The translations under genes were made by a program, and so were the position numbers. From a bacterium (GTDB taxonomy: Bacteria > JAMCPX01), in the NCBI GenBank assembly GCA_021787665.1, contig JAJYLN010000006.1, positions 17,455 to 81,454 of the forward strand: a stretch of DNA of 64,000 nucleotides. Reading direction: 5' to 3'. Position 1 is the stretch's first letter; the number at the start of each line of letters is the position of its first letter. Of this stretch, positions 24,938 to 34,770 are shown one piece after another. A model generated the notes under the pieces. It saw only the letters and a list, made by a program, of their open reading frames with translations. It did no database searches and was not told the DNA's origin.

Positions 24938-26852
24938 GCTTTATGTCGCCGGTGAAGCGCTCGATGCTCGCGATTTCCACGCTGACCTTCTGTCCGATCT
25001 TGAACGTACGGTGGGTCCTTCTCCCCGTGGCGATGTGCCGGGCCGTGTCCGTGTAGTAATAATCGCCCGGCATGTTCTCGAAGGCAAGGAAGCCGTCGAT
25101 AAAGAAATCCTCTATTTCGACGAACAGCCCGGAGCCCGTTATACCGCTTATATACCCGGCTATGGGGCTGTCCTGTCTGTCTGCAAGGAGCCTGGCGATG
25201 AGCAGTTTATTGAGGTCTCTCTCCGCATCCATGGCCCTCCGCTCGGTTTCCGAAGAGTGATCCGCGATGTCACGAAGCCTGGCAGCCCACAGTTCGGCGC
25301 GTCCCTTCGACATAGAGCCGGCAAGCAGGTCTTTCAGTATCCTGTGCACGGTGAGGTCCGGGTACCGCCTGATCGGTGAGGTGAAATGCGTGTATAGGTC
25401 GAAGGCGAGCCCGTAATGGCCGATATTCTCGATCGAATACTTCGCCTGCTTCATGGATCTGAGCAGTGTGTAATTGACGACTTTCTCGAGGCCACTGTCC
25501 TTGACCCGGTCGAGTATGCGCTGGATGGATGCCGAATCCATGCTGTCGAAATGCGGGGGCTTCAGCCCGAGGTTATGCATGAACAGGTAGAACTCGTAAA
25601 GCTTGTCCTTGTCCGGCGGCTCATGGACCCTGTAGATGAACGGGTGCGCATTGGACGTGCAATGCGCCGCAACGCACCTGTTGGCCTCGAGCATAAACTC
25701 CTCCACCATCAGGTGCGCGACGTTCCTCTCGATCCGTGTAACGGACTGCAGGTCACCGTACTCATCCATGTTCAGCTCGATATCCGGTAAATCGAAGTCC
25801 AGACTGCCGCTCTGCATCCTGCGCTCCCGGAGGATCAAGGCGAGATCCCGCATGGTCTGCAGGTTTGAAAGCAAGTCCGGCGATGCGTGCTCCGTAGCGG
25901 ACTGCTGCCCCTGCTTGAGCATATCGCTGACGATGGTATAGGTGAGGCGTGCGGAGCTCTTGATGATGCTCGGGTAGATACTGTAGCCGATCCTCCCGCC
26001 AGCCCTGTCGAACCGCATCTCGGCCGTCATGGTCAGCCTGTCCTCGTCCGGCCTCAGGCTGCACAGGTCGTTCGACAGCACCTCCGGAAGCATCGGTATG
26101 GCCTTGTCCGGAAAATACACGCTCGTGCCCCGCGTGTACGCGTCCGCATCGACCGGGTCGTCCATACTCACGTAATGGCCGACGTCAGCGATCGAGACAT
26201 ACAGGGTGTAGCCGTGCCCTGCTCTCCTCACGAACACGGCATCGTCGAAGTCTCTGGCCGTCTCTCCGTCGATCGTCACGATAGGCATGTCGGTGAGATC
26301 GCGCCTCTTCGAACGCTCCACCTGGGGTATCGCATGATGTATCGACGAGGCATGCTCTGTCGTCTTCCGGCTGAAGACCGCGGGTAGTTCGTACTTGGCT
26401 ATGACAATCTTCTGGTCGATGTCCGGCGTACCGCCATCGCCGATCCTCTGGTGCAGCCTCGCCCTGCTCTTGTTTCCGGCATCGGTCGTTATCTCGCACT
26501 TGACCACGTCGCCGGGCTTCAGTCCCTTCGTACCCTTCTCGAACGACAGGTCGAAGTTCATATGTTTGTCGAGCGGTGAGCAGACGAGCTGACCGCTCTG
26601 CCTGGTGACCGTTCCGGTGATATACCGCATGGTCCTTTGCACTATCTTGAGTACCTTTCCCTCATACAGCTTCCCGTCACGCGCGCTCGCATCGACCATG
26701 ACGACATCGCCGTGTATGGCGCCGTTCATGTACTTGGGGGGCACGAATATGTCTTTCGGCAGGTCCGTGCTGACAAAGCCGTAGCCGTCCGGGTGGACGA
26801 ACATCGTGCCCTGCTTCTTAAAGCTCTTGGTTCTTTTTGTTATCATCTTCAT
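24900..26852 (-). CDS. rnr: Ribonuclease R / RNase II family exoribonuclease
   Basis: A 650-residue 3'-5' exoribonuclease. Cold-shock-type OB domains occupy the N-terminus (GTMFVHPDGYGFV). The RNB catalytic domain spans about residues 185-515 with TIDGETARDFDDAV carrying the catalytic aspartates. A C-terminal S1 domain (ISGITGSGLFVEI) is present. It lacks the long basic tail of E. coli RNase R. The ATG at 26852 lies 6 nt after a TAGCAT -10 box, and no ribosome site is seen. It is divergent from maf. Confidence 0.93.
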   Translation of the reverse strand: MKMITKRTKSFKKQGTMFVHPDGYGFVSTDLPKDIFVPPKYMNGAIHGDVVMVDASARDGKLYEGKVLKIVQRTMRYITGTVTRQSGQLVCSPLDKHMNFDLSFEKGTKGLKPGDVVKCEITTDAGNKSRARLHQRIGDGGTPDIDQKIVIAKYELPAVFSRKTTEHASSIHHAIPQVERSKRRDLTDMPIVTIDGETARDFDDAVFVRRAGHGYTLYVSIADVGHYVSMDDPVDADAYTRGTSVYFPDKAIPMLPEVLSNDLCSLRPDEDRLTMTAEMRFDRAGGRIGYSIYPSIIKSSARLTYTIVSDMLKQGQQSATEHASPDLLSNLQTMRDLALILRERRMQSGSLDFDLPDIELNMDEYGDLQSVTRIERNVAHLMVEEFMLEANRCVAAHCTSNAHPFIYRVHEPPDKDKLYEFYLFMHNLGLKPPHFDSMDSASIQRILDRVKDSGLEKVVNYTLLRSMKQAKYSIENIGHYGLAFDLYTHFTSPIRRYPDLTVHRILKDLLAGSMSKGRAELWAARLRDIADHSSETERRAMDAERDLNKLLIARLLADRQDSPIAGYISGITGSGLFVEIEDFFIDGFLAFENMPGDYYYTDTARHIATGRRTHRTFKIGQKVSVEIASIERFTGDIKLTLARKTGRTGR

Positions 26853-26858
26853 CGTTCA

Positions 26859-26887
26859 ATGCTATAGTATGTTGAACAAATGTGCAA
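26859..26887 (-). promoter_or_regulatory. Leaderless promoter of rnr, overlapping the maf start region
   Basis: TTGCAC (26882-26887), 17-bp spacer, TAGCAT (26859-26864), then 6 nt to the rnr ATG at 26852. The -35 abuts the maf ATG at 26888. On the other strand TATAGT (26863-26868) overlaps the rnr -10 and could serve maf. Confidence 0.6.
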
Positions 26888-27499
26888 ATGATACACTCCA
26901 GTACGACAATCATACTCGCCTCGACTTCGCCGAGAAGGAGGGCCCTGCTGAGGAGCACCGGTATGCGGTTCACGGTATCGGAGCCACAACTCGAGGAGGG
27001 CAAGTTTGCGTCGGGACGCGGGCAGAAAAGGCCTTCGGAGCTCGCGGTCTCGCTTGCATGCGCCAAGGCCAGGGACGTTGGCTTGCGGACACGGGGCGAC
27101 CGTATCATCATTGCAGCGGACACGATCGTTGTCATGGGAAGCACGGTCATCGGCAAGCCGGGGAACAAACAGGACGCAGGACGCATCCTGAAGCTCTTGA
27201 GCGGGAAGACCCATAAGGTCATAACCGGCGTGTGCATGCTGGAGCTGCCCGGGGGCGCCTCGCGCAGCTTCCCGGTCACCACGATGGTCTCCATGATCAA
27301 CATGACGAACGCAGATATACGATGGTACATCGGCACCGGAGAGCCTATGGACAAGGCGGGCGCTTATGGCATCCAGGGACTTGGCGGACAATTCGTCAGA
27401 AAGATAAGCGGCTCGTACACGAACGTGGTAGGGCTGCCGATCGCAGAGGTTATCGAGGGGCTGAGAAAGCTCGGCTTACCCTTTCCCTGCTGCACATAG
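26888..27499 (+). CDS. maf: Maf-family nucleotide pyrophosphatase
   Basis: A 203-residue Maf/YhdE-type protein that hydrolyses non-canonical or canonical NTPs (dTTP/UTP class likely). Motifs: LASTSPRRRALL, AADTIVV, GKP and DKAGAYGIQG. The start is ATG 26888 or an in-frame GTG at 26882; the promoter would leave a leader of only 7-13 nt. It is divergent from rnr, with overlapping promoters in a 35-bp gap. Confidence 0.92.
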   Translation: MIHSSTTIILASTSPRRRALLRSTGMRFTVSEPQLEEGKFASGRGQKRPSELAVSLACAKARDVGLRTRGDRIIIAADTIVVMGSTVIGKPGNKQDAGRILKLLSGKTHKVITGVCMLELPGGASRSFPVTTMVSMINMTNADIRWYIGTGEPMDKAGAYGIQGLGGQFVRKISGSYTNVVGLPIAEVIEGLRKLGLPFPCCT

Positions 27500-27596
27500 C
27501 CACGGGTGCCCGTGACTGGATCGCACGAGTCGATTTTTGCAGTATTTTTTATACGCTTTTTAACTAATTCTCGTAATACTCCCTTGCTAATCGCAT

Positions 27597-27627
27597 AAAA
27601 AGGGGGCGCCCGTACGGGTGCCCCCCT
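27597..27627 (-). terminator. Rho-independent terminator of the 27655-29106 lipoprotein
   Basis: GC-rich inverted repeat GGGGGCGCCCG / CGGGTGCCCCC (27602-27626, one mismatch) followed on the minus strand by five T. It lies about 30 bp past the stop. Confidence 0.75.
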
Positions 27628-27654
27628 CAGACACAATACCTCTCCCTGTCCGCC

Positions 27655-29106
27655 CTACTGCTTCGTCATCCTGAACATCATGTGCATGGGATGGCTCAGG
27701 TCCTGGTACACATAGTTGTTCGGTATGGTGTTGTCCGTACACTCTGTCGGGCTACCTCCGCTTAATGTCCTGTACTGGTCAACGGTACCCGTAAGTGTGT
27801 TCGCGTCAAGCTGGGACACCGCAAGCTTCGTCACCTCATTGATGTAGCAGTCATACGAAGTCTTCGATGCCTGGTCCCACACGGTCTCCAGCCTGTAATC
27901 CGTATAAACCTCCGACGCCGCTGTATCGGAAGAATATATGAGCTCTCCGAACATAAGTCGTGCAGCAGGATTGTGGTTCCCGAAGTCTATGAACGATGTG
28001 CTCGTATTGCTATCGTTATTCAGAGGGCCATTCGGTACATTTTGCATACCGGTCATGTCCCATCTGTAGTTCCTGTCTTCCATGCAATACGATGTTGTGT
28101 CCTTGATGTTGACGTTGTAAAAAGCGTCCGCGTAGCACATCTGCTGGCATTGTGGATCTGTCCACGGAGACGACATAGTCCCCGGGGGGCCCCAGCCGTT
28201 GACGTTTGTTACCTGTCCGCAGGTCGCTGCCGACGATCCGCAGGTACTGAACGTGTTCAAAGCAAGACTATTGAGCGCGGGCTGCCATACGCTGTCATAC
28301 GCAAACGTGAACGGCCCATCGGCCCGGTCAAGTATGACCGTCTGCCCTCCGGGCCCCTGTCCCGTTGTCGAACCCGGTGTGGGGCTTATGCCCTCAACCC
28401 TCCCGCATACGGTGTAGTTGGTCTGGGATATCCATACCCCCATGCCGTAGTGTTCTTTACCGTCGGAGGAAAATATGCCGCTGATCCGGTCGAGGTACAG
28501 GGAAGGCGGAATATCCGTCGGACACGAATAGACCGGGTCTCCTACTGGCGATGTACAGGAAAAGCTCCACGCGCCGGTCGGGTCAAACGGCGTACCCGTG
28601 ATGTTGTTGCCTGCCACACCGCCCACGCCCGCCACATTCACGACCGCCTCGCCGGTGCTCGGGTCGACCGTGATTGTCCCGAGGTTGGCATTGCCCGTGA
28701 GCATGATGCTGCCGGAGTACGTGCCGGACGTCGTGCCGAGCCCTGCGAAGAGCAGGTCTGCCACGTGGTTGTCGTTCGAGTCGAGCACAAAGCACCCGAA
28801 GGGTGTGTACGACTTTATGCTCAGCGAGAACTTGCCGGAGCTGTCTGCGGTACCTTTGGCGCCGACAGGCGAGTCCTCGAAGGTGACGCAGTACATCTTG
28901 TAGTTTGCAAGGGCCGTGCCTGACAGATTGAGGCTGTTCCCGTAGGATACAACGCTCATACCCGACAGTGTGCCCTGCTGCATCAGCCCGGTCAGCGTTA
29001 CCTGCTGCCCCGGCTGTATGGTCTGCTTCTGGGACGAGCCCGTGCACCCTGCGAGCCCGATAAGCCCGATTGCCGCTAAAACGATAATGACCTTCTTTGT
29101 GTTCAT
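27655..29106 (-). CDS. Large secreted lipoprotein, unknown function
   Basis: A 483-residue protein with a clear lipoprotein signal (MNTKKVIIV..., lipobox L-A-G-C near residue 21). The mature part is Gly/Ser/Thr/Asn-rich with low Lys content, and contains about 14 cysteines that could form disulfides. Two N-terminal sandwich-like stretches (about residues 30-170) precede a cysteine-rich C-terminal half. I recognise no domain. AAGGAGG precedes the ATG, a TTGACA-type -35 lies upstream, and a terminator follows, so it is monocistronic. Confidence 0.72.
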   Translation of the reverse strand: MNTKKVIIVLAAIGLIGLAGCTGSSQKQTIQPGQQVTLTGLMQQGTLSGMSVVSYGNSLNLSGTALANYKMYCVTFEDSPVGAKGTADSSGKFSLSIKSYTPFGCFVLDSNDNHVADLLFAGLGTTSGTYSGSIMLTGNANLGTITVDPSTGEAVVNVAGVGGVAGNNITGTPFDPTGAWSFSCTSPVGDPVYSCPTDIPPSLYLDRISGIFSSDGKEHYGMGVWISQTNYTVCGRVEGISPTPGSTTGQGPGGQTVILDRADGPFTFAYDSVWQPALNSLALNTFSTCGSSAATCGQVTNVNGWGPPGTMSSPWTDPQCQQMCYADAFYNVNIKDTTSYCMEDRNYRWDMTGMQNVPNGPLNNDSNTSTSFIDFGNHNPAARLMFGELIYSSDTAASEVYTDYRLETVWDQASKTSYDCYINEVTKLAVSQLDANTLTGTVDQYRTLSGGSPTECTDNTIPNNYVYQDLSHPMHMMFRMTKQ

Positions 29107-29188
29107 ACGAACCTCCTTGTTTTATAGGAAGGCTAATAGAGAGATCTCAAGATGTCAATGACGGAGATCACATACACAGGGGAACGGC

Positions 29189-30535
29189 TCAGACGATCTC
29201 GCCGGCGAGGTCCGGGCCGATAGCGTCGGTTATCTTCACTGTTGCGAACCGCCCTTTCTTCGGGACGGTCCGGTCGTGTAGCAGGACGTACCCGTCGATT
29301 TCCGGGGCAAAGAACCATGGCCTCGCAAAGGTGGTCCCGGGGTCAGCCGGGTCCTGGCCCTCGATCAGCATCTCGTAGGTCTTATCGATGAACCCGTCGG
29401 CCATAGCGTGCATGATCCTACCGGCAAGCTCGCTGATCCGGCTGACCCGCTCGGTCAGGCTGCGCTGCGGTACCTGGTTCCTGAGCCTCGATGCAGGCGC
29501 AGGCTCCTCCCGGGAGTAGGGAAATACACCGATACGGTGGAACGGGTACGCGCCAAAGAAGTCGAGGAGCTCCCCGAAGTTTTCCTCCGTTTCCCCGGGA
29601 AAGCCCACGATAACGGTGGTCCTGAGAAACGGGTCCTTTATCCTTTCCCGTATCCTATCGATGACGCCCTTGATGTCGGAAGAGGTCGTCGTCCTGTTCA
29701 TGAGCTTCAGGACATGGTCGGAGATGTGCTGAATCGGCACATCGAAATAGGGGACGATTTTCTCGCTGCCGGCGATGAAATCGAGGAGACGGCCCGTGAT
29801 ATGCGACGGATAGAGATAATTCAGCCGTATCCATTTCAGGTCCCGGATCTTTTCGAGCGCTGACAGGAGCTGGACGATCTCGCTGCCGCCCCGGTCGGTC
29901 CCGTAATTCAGGGTGTCCTGCGCGACGATACAGAGCTCCACCGCACCCCGGTCAACGAGCAGCTTCGCCTCGCTGACGATGTCCCCGGTCCGCCTGCTCT
30001 TCAGCCTGCCTTTGATAAACGGTATCACGCAGTATGAGCAATTGTTGCTGCAACCCTCAGCTATCTTCAGGTAGGCCGAATGGGCGTTTCCGTACCGGTA
30101 CCTCTCTACCGCCTCCGGGTACGCTACAGGGGACCTTCCAGAAGGAACTGCCGATGTCCTGGACGCGAGCGGTATGCCGGCGCCGGTCTGCCGGACAAGT
30201 TCGGGGATGCCCCCGATACCATCGACGCCGGCGAAAATGTCGACCTCGTCGAGCTGGCCGGCGAGCCTGTCTCCGAACCGCTGTGACAGACATCCCGCCA
30301 CCACGATCCTCTTCACCCTGCCCTCCTGCTTCGCCTTTATCGCTTGCATGATCGCATCCAGGGACTCGTCGATAGCGTCCTTGATAAAGCCACAGGTGTT
30401 TATCACGACAGTATCGCAGCTCATCGTGTCCCACTCGACACGGTACCCTTCCTTCCTGAACGAGCCTGCGATGAGCTCGCTGTCAACGTCGTTTTTGGGG
30501 CAGCCGAGTGGAATTATGGAGACACTCTTCATCAC
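29189..30535 (-). CDS. rimO: Ribosomal protein S12 methylthiotransferase RimO
   Basis: A 448-residue radical SAM methylthiotransferase that modifies an Asp of ribosomal protein S12. It has the N-terminal UPF0004 domain with LGCPKNDVDSE and two further cluster cysteines (NTCGF, AGCLSQR). The radical SAM motif C-S-N-N-C-S-Y-C is near residue 162, and a TRAM domain is at the C-terminus. LGCPKNxVDSE separates RimO from MiaB. The ATG overlaps the lolA stop (ATGA). Confidence 0.95.
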   Translation of the reverse strand: MMKSVSIIPLGCPKNDVDSELIAGSFRKEGYRVEWDTMSCDTVVINTCGFIKDAIDESLDAIMQAIKAKQEGRVKRIVVAGCLSQRFGDRLAGQLDEVDIFAGVDGIGGIPELVRQTGAGIPLASRTSAVPSGRSPVAYPEAVERYRYGNAHSAYLKIAEGCSNNCSYCVIPFIKGRLKSRRTGDIVSEAKLLVDRGAVELCIVAQDTLNYGTDRGGSEIVQLLSALEKIRDLKWIRLNYLYPSHITGRLLDFIAGSEKIVPYFDVPIQHISDHVLKLMNRTTTSSDIKGVIDRIRERIKDPFLRTTVIVGFPGETEENFGELLDFFGAYPFHRIGVFPYSREEPAPASRLRNQVPQRSLTERVSRISELAGRIMHAMADGFIDKTYEMLIEGQDPADPGTTFARPWFFAPEIDGYVLLHDRTVPKKGRFATVKITDAIGPDLAGEIV

Positions 30536-31203
30536 GGTACCGGGCTGTGGATGACCTCTGCATCCTTGGGCGGCACGAAGGTAAAGAGGCCGTCCGGCAT
30601 CGCGGTATTCAGCTTTATGTCGCTGAAATCTATCTCGGTCCGGTTGCCGAGTTTATCGATCACCACGCTCCTCGTGATCAGAAAGCCCTTCTTATCGACT
30701 GCGATCAGTATCTTCGCAGGCGCACCCTCCTCCTGCTTCTTCGGGATGAGCTGCAGAATATAGGCGTTTCTCGCGCCCTTGATCGCACTGCCGCTGTCGA
30801 ATTTCACGTTGAACTCGGCGAGGATCCTGCCCATGCCGGTAAGGAAGGTCTGCATGGGCTTGTATTTGAAGGATTGGTCGAAGCTGCCGATGATTACCTG
30901 TTTGTCGGACGGCATGTAAAACCATATCTTCCTGCCGTTGCTTACGATGAGCTGCTCCTTGGGCTTCCGGTACTCCCACCGGATCCTGCCGTCCTTCTTC
31001 ATGTACACCATGCCCTTGTCCTGCTCCGCTATGTCCAGTGCCTTCATCTTCGCCGTCTGAACGAAGTCGGCCTTCAACGAGGAGGTTCTGTCGTAGAGCG
31101 ACTGCACCTTCCTTGCCACGTCGTTCGCCCGCATGCCTGCCATTGCCCCCGTGCACAGCAACAAAACAATGCCCGTTACGGTTAGCGTCCTGATACCCTT
31201 CAT
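30532..31203 (-). CDS. lolA: Outer-membrane lipoprotein carrier LolA
   Basis: A 223-residue periplasmic chaperone that carries lipoproteins from LolCDE to the outer membrane. It has a Sec signal peptide (to AMAG) and a LolA fold with SLKADFVQTA, GRIRWEYRKPKEQLIVSNG and FTFVPPKDAEVI. AAGGAGG lies close to the ATG. It is 25 bp downstream of ftsK and coupled to rimO. Confidence 0.9.
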   Translation of the reverse strand: MKGIRTLTVTGIVLLLCTGAMAGMRANDVARKVQSLYDRTSSLKADFVQTAKMKALDIAEQDKGMVYMKKDGRIRWEYRKPKEQLIVSNGRKIWFYMPSDKQVIIGSFDQSFKYKPMQTFLTGMGRILAEFNVKFDSGSAIKGARNAYILQLIPKKQEEGAPAKILIAVDKKGFLITRSVVIDKLGNRTEIDFSDIKLNTAMPDGLFTFVPPKDAEVIHSPVP

Positions 31204-31228
31204 ATATACCTCCTTCGATCGGCTATTT

Positions 31229-33415
31229 TCACTTCGAAACTATGGTGTTCTTGTTTGCACTGTCCGGCCTCGAGATGATCCCGTCCTTCTCCATCTTCTC
31301 GACCATACGCGCGGCCCTGTTATACCCCACCCTAAGCCTCCTCTGGATCAGGGATATCGACGCAGAGCCGCTCTCCTTTATTATTTCAAGCGCCTTGCCG
31401 TACAGCTCGTCCGCGAGGCCGTCGTCTGCTGCATTGTCCTGCTCCTGCTGCTCCTCTATCCGTATCTCGTACGCCGGCTTGCGCGTCTTCTTGAGGTACT
31501 CCGTCACACGGACCACCTCCGCGTCCGACACATAGACGCCGTGTACCCGCACGGGCTGCGAGCCTCCCGGCGGTATGAACAGCATGTCCCCGGCGCCGAG
31601 CAATTCCTCCGCGCCGGATTGGTCCAGGATTATCCTCGAGTCCGTCTTCTGGGGCACCTTCAGCGCTATCCTCGACGAGAAGTTGGACTTGATCGTCCCG
31701 GTGATCACGTCCACGGACGGCCTCTGGGTCGCAAAGATGATGTGTATGCCGGCAGCACGCGCCTTCTGGGAGAGCCGGATGATGTATTCCTCGACTTCCT
31801 TCGGCGCGGTGAACATAAGGTCGGACAGCTCGTCTATGATAAGCACGATCTTCGGCAGCTCAATCGCCTCGGCGTCGTCCAGCTTTTGTGACCTTACCAT
31901 CTGGTTGTACACTGAAATGTTGCGGGCCCCTGCCCTGTTGATAGTGCTGTACCGTCTGTCCATCTCCTCCGTGACCCACCGGAGAACGGAGGTTGCCTTC
32001 TTCGGCTCTGTTATCACCTCGTGCAACAGGTGCGGTATATCATTGTACGGCGAGAACTCCAGCATCTTCGGATCCACCAGTATGAACTTCAGTTCGTCCG
32101 GGGTTGCCTTGAACAGCAGGCTCATAATGATGGCGTTCATCGTGACACTCTTGCCGGAGTTCGTGGAGCCGCCTATCAGGAGGTGCGGCATCTTCGCGAG
32201 GTCCGCAACCACCGGCTCGCCGGTCGTGTCCACCCCAAGGCAAACCGTGAGCATCGAGGAGCTCTCGCGGAACCGCTTCGACTGGAAGACCTCCTTGAGG
32301 TACACGATCCTCCTCGAGGCGTTCGGCACCTCGATGCCGACGGCCGACTTGTCCACCACGTGCGCCTGGATGCGTACGCTGGGGACCTTCATGGCAAGGG
32401 CGAGATCGTCCGAGAGGTTCATGATCTGGCTCACCTTGACACCGGGTGCCGGCTCAAACTCGTACATCGTGATGACCGGGCCGGGCCGGATATTCGTCAC
32501 CTTGCCGTTCACATTGAAGTCTGCCAGCTTCTTCTCGAGAGTACGGGCATTGAACTGGAGCGTCCCGGTATCGTACTCGATGTCTCTTGCCTCGTAGTCA
32601 TCGAGCAGGGTCAGGGAGGGCTTCTTAAACTCGCCGGGCACAGCCTTGAAAAGCTCCTCCTGAACCGGCTCCGGCGCCCGGTGCTCTTCCTTGGGAAGGG
32701 GCTCCGGTCCTTTCTTCGGCGGCTGGATCACGATGTCGTGCTCCTTGTCCTTGATGCCGAGCCGCTCCCGGATCCTCCTCTGCTTCTCCCTCCATACCAG
32801 AATACCGGTACCCAGCCTCTTTACAGCGCCGGCCACGAACCCCATGCTCAAGGCGAACAGGTGCGTGATGGGCCTCCTGATCAGAAGGACGACAGCTATG
32901 AGCATGAGTGTTACCGCGACCATGATCGTGCCCGTGTTTCCGATGTAAGGATGCAGCTTCAGGGTCAGCAAATAGCCGATCACTCCGCCCGGCCCGGGAT
33001 TACGCAGGCTTGCGGACTGGAACATTGATACCTCCTTGTGAACGGAGACGGGCGTCCGGCTGACGATCGCTGTGACGGTAAATGAAAGCGATACGATAAG
33101 GATCAGCAGCCCGGTAACGTGCGTCCAGCGATGTTCCCATCGGTCCTTCAGGAGCACGGCGAAAAAAACCATAATGCCGGCAATGCCAACCAGGTAGCCC
33201 GACCACCCGAATATCAGGCGCAGCAGGTCGGACAGGTTTGCGCCGATGCGGCCAGCCATGTTGTGGTATACCGACATACCGGTCGCATGGAACATGGTGG
33301 GGTCCCGTACGTCGTAGGAGAACAGACTCAGCAGGACGAATATCGAGAAAGCAAGGATCAGTAAGGCAACGATGTCCTTCCCTATCCCGTTGCTTTTGCT
33401 GTTGGGCGAGGCCAT
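31229..33415 (-). CDS. ftsK: DNA translocase FtsK
   Basis: A 728-residue FtsK/SpoIIIE translocase that pumps DNA at the division septum. Four to five N-terminal transmembrane helices (about residues 14-185) are followed by a short charged/proline linker (to ~265). The motor domain has Walker A GGSTNSGKS at 415-423 and Walker B VLIIDELSDLM. A gamma winged-helix C-terminal domain (SISLIQRRLRVGYNRAARMV) binds KOPS. The ATG at 33415 overlaps the rpoN stop (TAATG). The open frame extends upstream only through rpoN. Confidence 0.95.
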   Translation of the reverse strand: MASPNSKSNGIGKDIVALLILAFSIFVLLSLFSYDVRDPTMFHATGMSVYHNMAGRIGANLSDLLRLIFGWSGYLVGIAGIMVFFAVLLKDRWEHRWTHVTGLLILIVSLSFTVTAIVSRTPVSVHKEVSMFQSASLRNPGPGGVIGYLLTLKLHPYIGNTGTIMVAVTLMLIAVVLLIRRPITHLFALSMGFVAGAVKRLGTGILVWREKQRRIRERLGIKDKEHDIVIQPPKKGPEPLPKEEHRAPEPVQEELFKAVPGEFKKPSLTLLDDYEARDIEYDTGTLQFNARTLEKKLADFNVNGKVTNIRPGPVITMYEFEPAPGVKVSQIMNLSDDLALAMKVPSVRIQAHVVDKSAVGIEVPNASRRIVYLKEVFQSKRFRESSSMLTVCLGVDTTGEPVVADLAKMPHLLIGGSTNSGKSVTMNAIIMSLLFKATPDELKFILVDPKMLEFSPYNDIPHLLHEVITEPKKATSVLRWVTEEMDRRYSTINRAGARNISVYNQMVRSQKLDDAEAIELPKIVLIIDELSDLMFTAPKEVEEYIIRLSQKARAAGIHIIFATQRPSVDVITGTIKSNFSSRIALKVPQKTDSRIILDQSGAEELLGAGDMLFIPPGGSQPVRVHGVYVSDAEVVRVTEYLKKTRKPAYEIRIEEQQEQDNAADDGLADELYGKALEIIKESGSASISLIQRRLRVGYNRAARMVEKMEKDGIISRPDSANKNTIVSK

Positions 33416-34770
33416 TAGGATGCTTTCACCTTGCGGAGGTGAATGGGGGCTATGTTCATGATCTCGCGGTATTTCGCCACCGTCCGTCTCGCTATGTTGA
33501 CGCCGTCCGTCTTCAGTACCCGCACGATGTCCGTGTCCGAAAGAGGTGAACAAGCGTCCTCCTTCTCGATGAGGTCTTTGATCCTCTGCTTCACGATCTT
33601 CGTTGAGAGGAGATCCCCGCTGTCCGTCCTCAGCGAAGGACTGAAGAAGTATTTCAGCTCATAGATGCCCCACGGGGTCTGGACATACTTGCCGTTCGTC
33701 ACCCTGCCCACGGTGGTCTCGTGAATACCGATATCGTCGGCAATATCCTTCAGGACCATCGGCACGATGTACTGCTCTCCGTACTCGAAGAAGTCCCGCT
33801 GCCTGGCCACGATCGCTTCCACCACTTTTCTGATCGTGTTCTTCCTCTGCTCTACGGCCTTGATGAGCCACTTCGCACCCTGCATCTTCTCCCTGATGAA
33901 CCTCTTTGCATCGTCGTCGTTGCTGCACTCGGTAAGCAGCTTCCTCGCGTAATAGTCCGAGGCGGCCAGGCGCGGAATGCCGTCCTCGATCAGGTCAACG
34001 ATCAGACGATCATCGCGCTTCATCACCATGACGTCCGGAATAATGTAGTCGTCCTCCACGGAGCTATAGGTATAGCCGGGCTTGGGGTTCAGATGGGAAA
34101 TGGTGTTCGCAGCCGTGATCACGAGGTCCACGGTAACGGACAGCGCCCTGGCTATCGTCGGGTAGTCCTTTCTCTGGAGGTCGGCAAGGTGGTCCGAGAT
34201 AATGCTGCTTATCACCGGTTCGTCTATCCCAAAATAACGTATCTGGATCAGGAGGCATTCCTTCAAGTCCCGTGCGCCCACGCCGGACGGGTCGAATTCC
34301 TGGACCTTCTTCAGGACGTTCTCCACGCCGTTCGTATCGGCACCGGTAAACGATGCGATGTCTTCCACGGAAGTCGTGAGGTAGCCCTCGTCATTAATGT
34401 TGCCGATTATCGCCTCGCCGATCTGGACCTCCAGGTCCGTGTTCGCGGAAAGGCTGAGCTGCCACAGCAGGTAATCGTGCAGCCCCATGTCCCGGTGCGT
34501 CATGTTTTCGATGGGGTCTTCCTCCCTCCTCGACAGAGACCTGTGCTCTCCGCCCGCCGGTGTGCCGGCGCCCACGGTCACGTTCACGTCTCCCTCTGCC
34601 GTCTCATGTTCAGCCTGCTCTTCCTCAAGAAACGGGTTTGCTTCGAGCTCGGTCTTGAGCTCCTGCTCGAGCTCGAGCCTCGTCAACTGGAGCAGCCGGA
34701 GGGCCTGGATCAACTGAGGCGTCAGCTCGAGCTGCTGCCTCAGGCTGACCTCATGCTTCAGCTCTATCAT
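33415..34770 (-). CDS. rpoN: RNA polymerase sigma-54 factor
   Basis: A 451-residue sigma-54. Region I is Gln/Leu-rich (RQQLELTPQLIQALRLLQL), the core-binding domain is in the middle, and the C-terminus carries the RpoN box ARRTVAKYRE. It directs transcription from -24/-12 promoters with enhancer-binding ATPases. It overlaps lptB by 4 bp, the arrangement common in Proteobacteria and relatives. No -24/-12 promoter was confidently found in this window. Confidence 0.97.
   Translation of the reverse strand: MIELKHEVSLRQQLELTPQLIQALRLLQLTRLELEQELKTELEANPFLEEEQAEHETAEGDVNVTVGAGTPAGGEHRSLSRREEDPIENMTHRDMGLHDYLLWQLSLSANTDLEVQIGEAIIGNINDEGYLTTSVEDIASFTGADTNGVENVLKKVQEFDPSGVGARDLKECLLIQIRYFGIDEPVISSIISDHLADLQRKDYPTIARALSVTVDLVITAANTISHLNPKPGYTYSSVEDDYIIPDVMVMKRDDRLIVDLIEDGIPRLAASDYYARKLLTECSNDDDAKRFIREKMQGAKWLIKAVEQRKNTIRKVVEAIVARQRDFFEYGEQYIVPMVLKDIADDIGIHETTVGRVTNGKYVQTPWGIYELKYFFSPSLRTDSGDLLSTKIVKQRIKDLIEKEDACSPLSDTDIVRVLKTDGVNIARRTVAKYREIMNIAPIHLRKVKAS

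Noticed and set aside
27973-28923. 316-codon plus-strand frame
   Set aside because: Antisense to the large lipoprotein; Arg/Val-rich with no motif.
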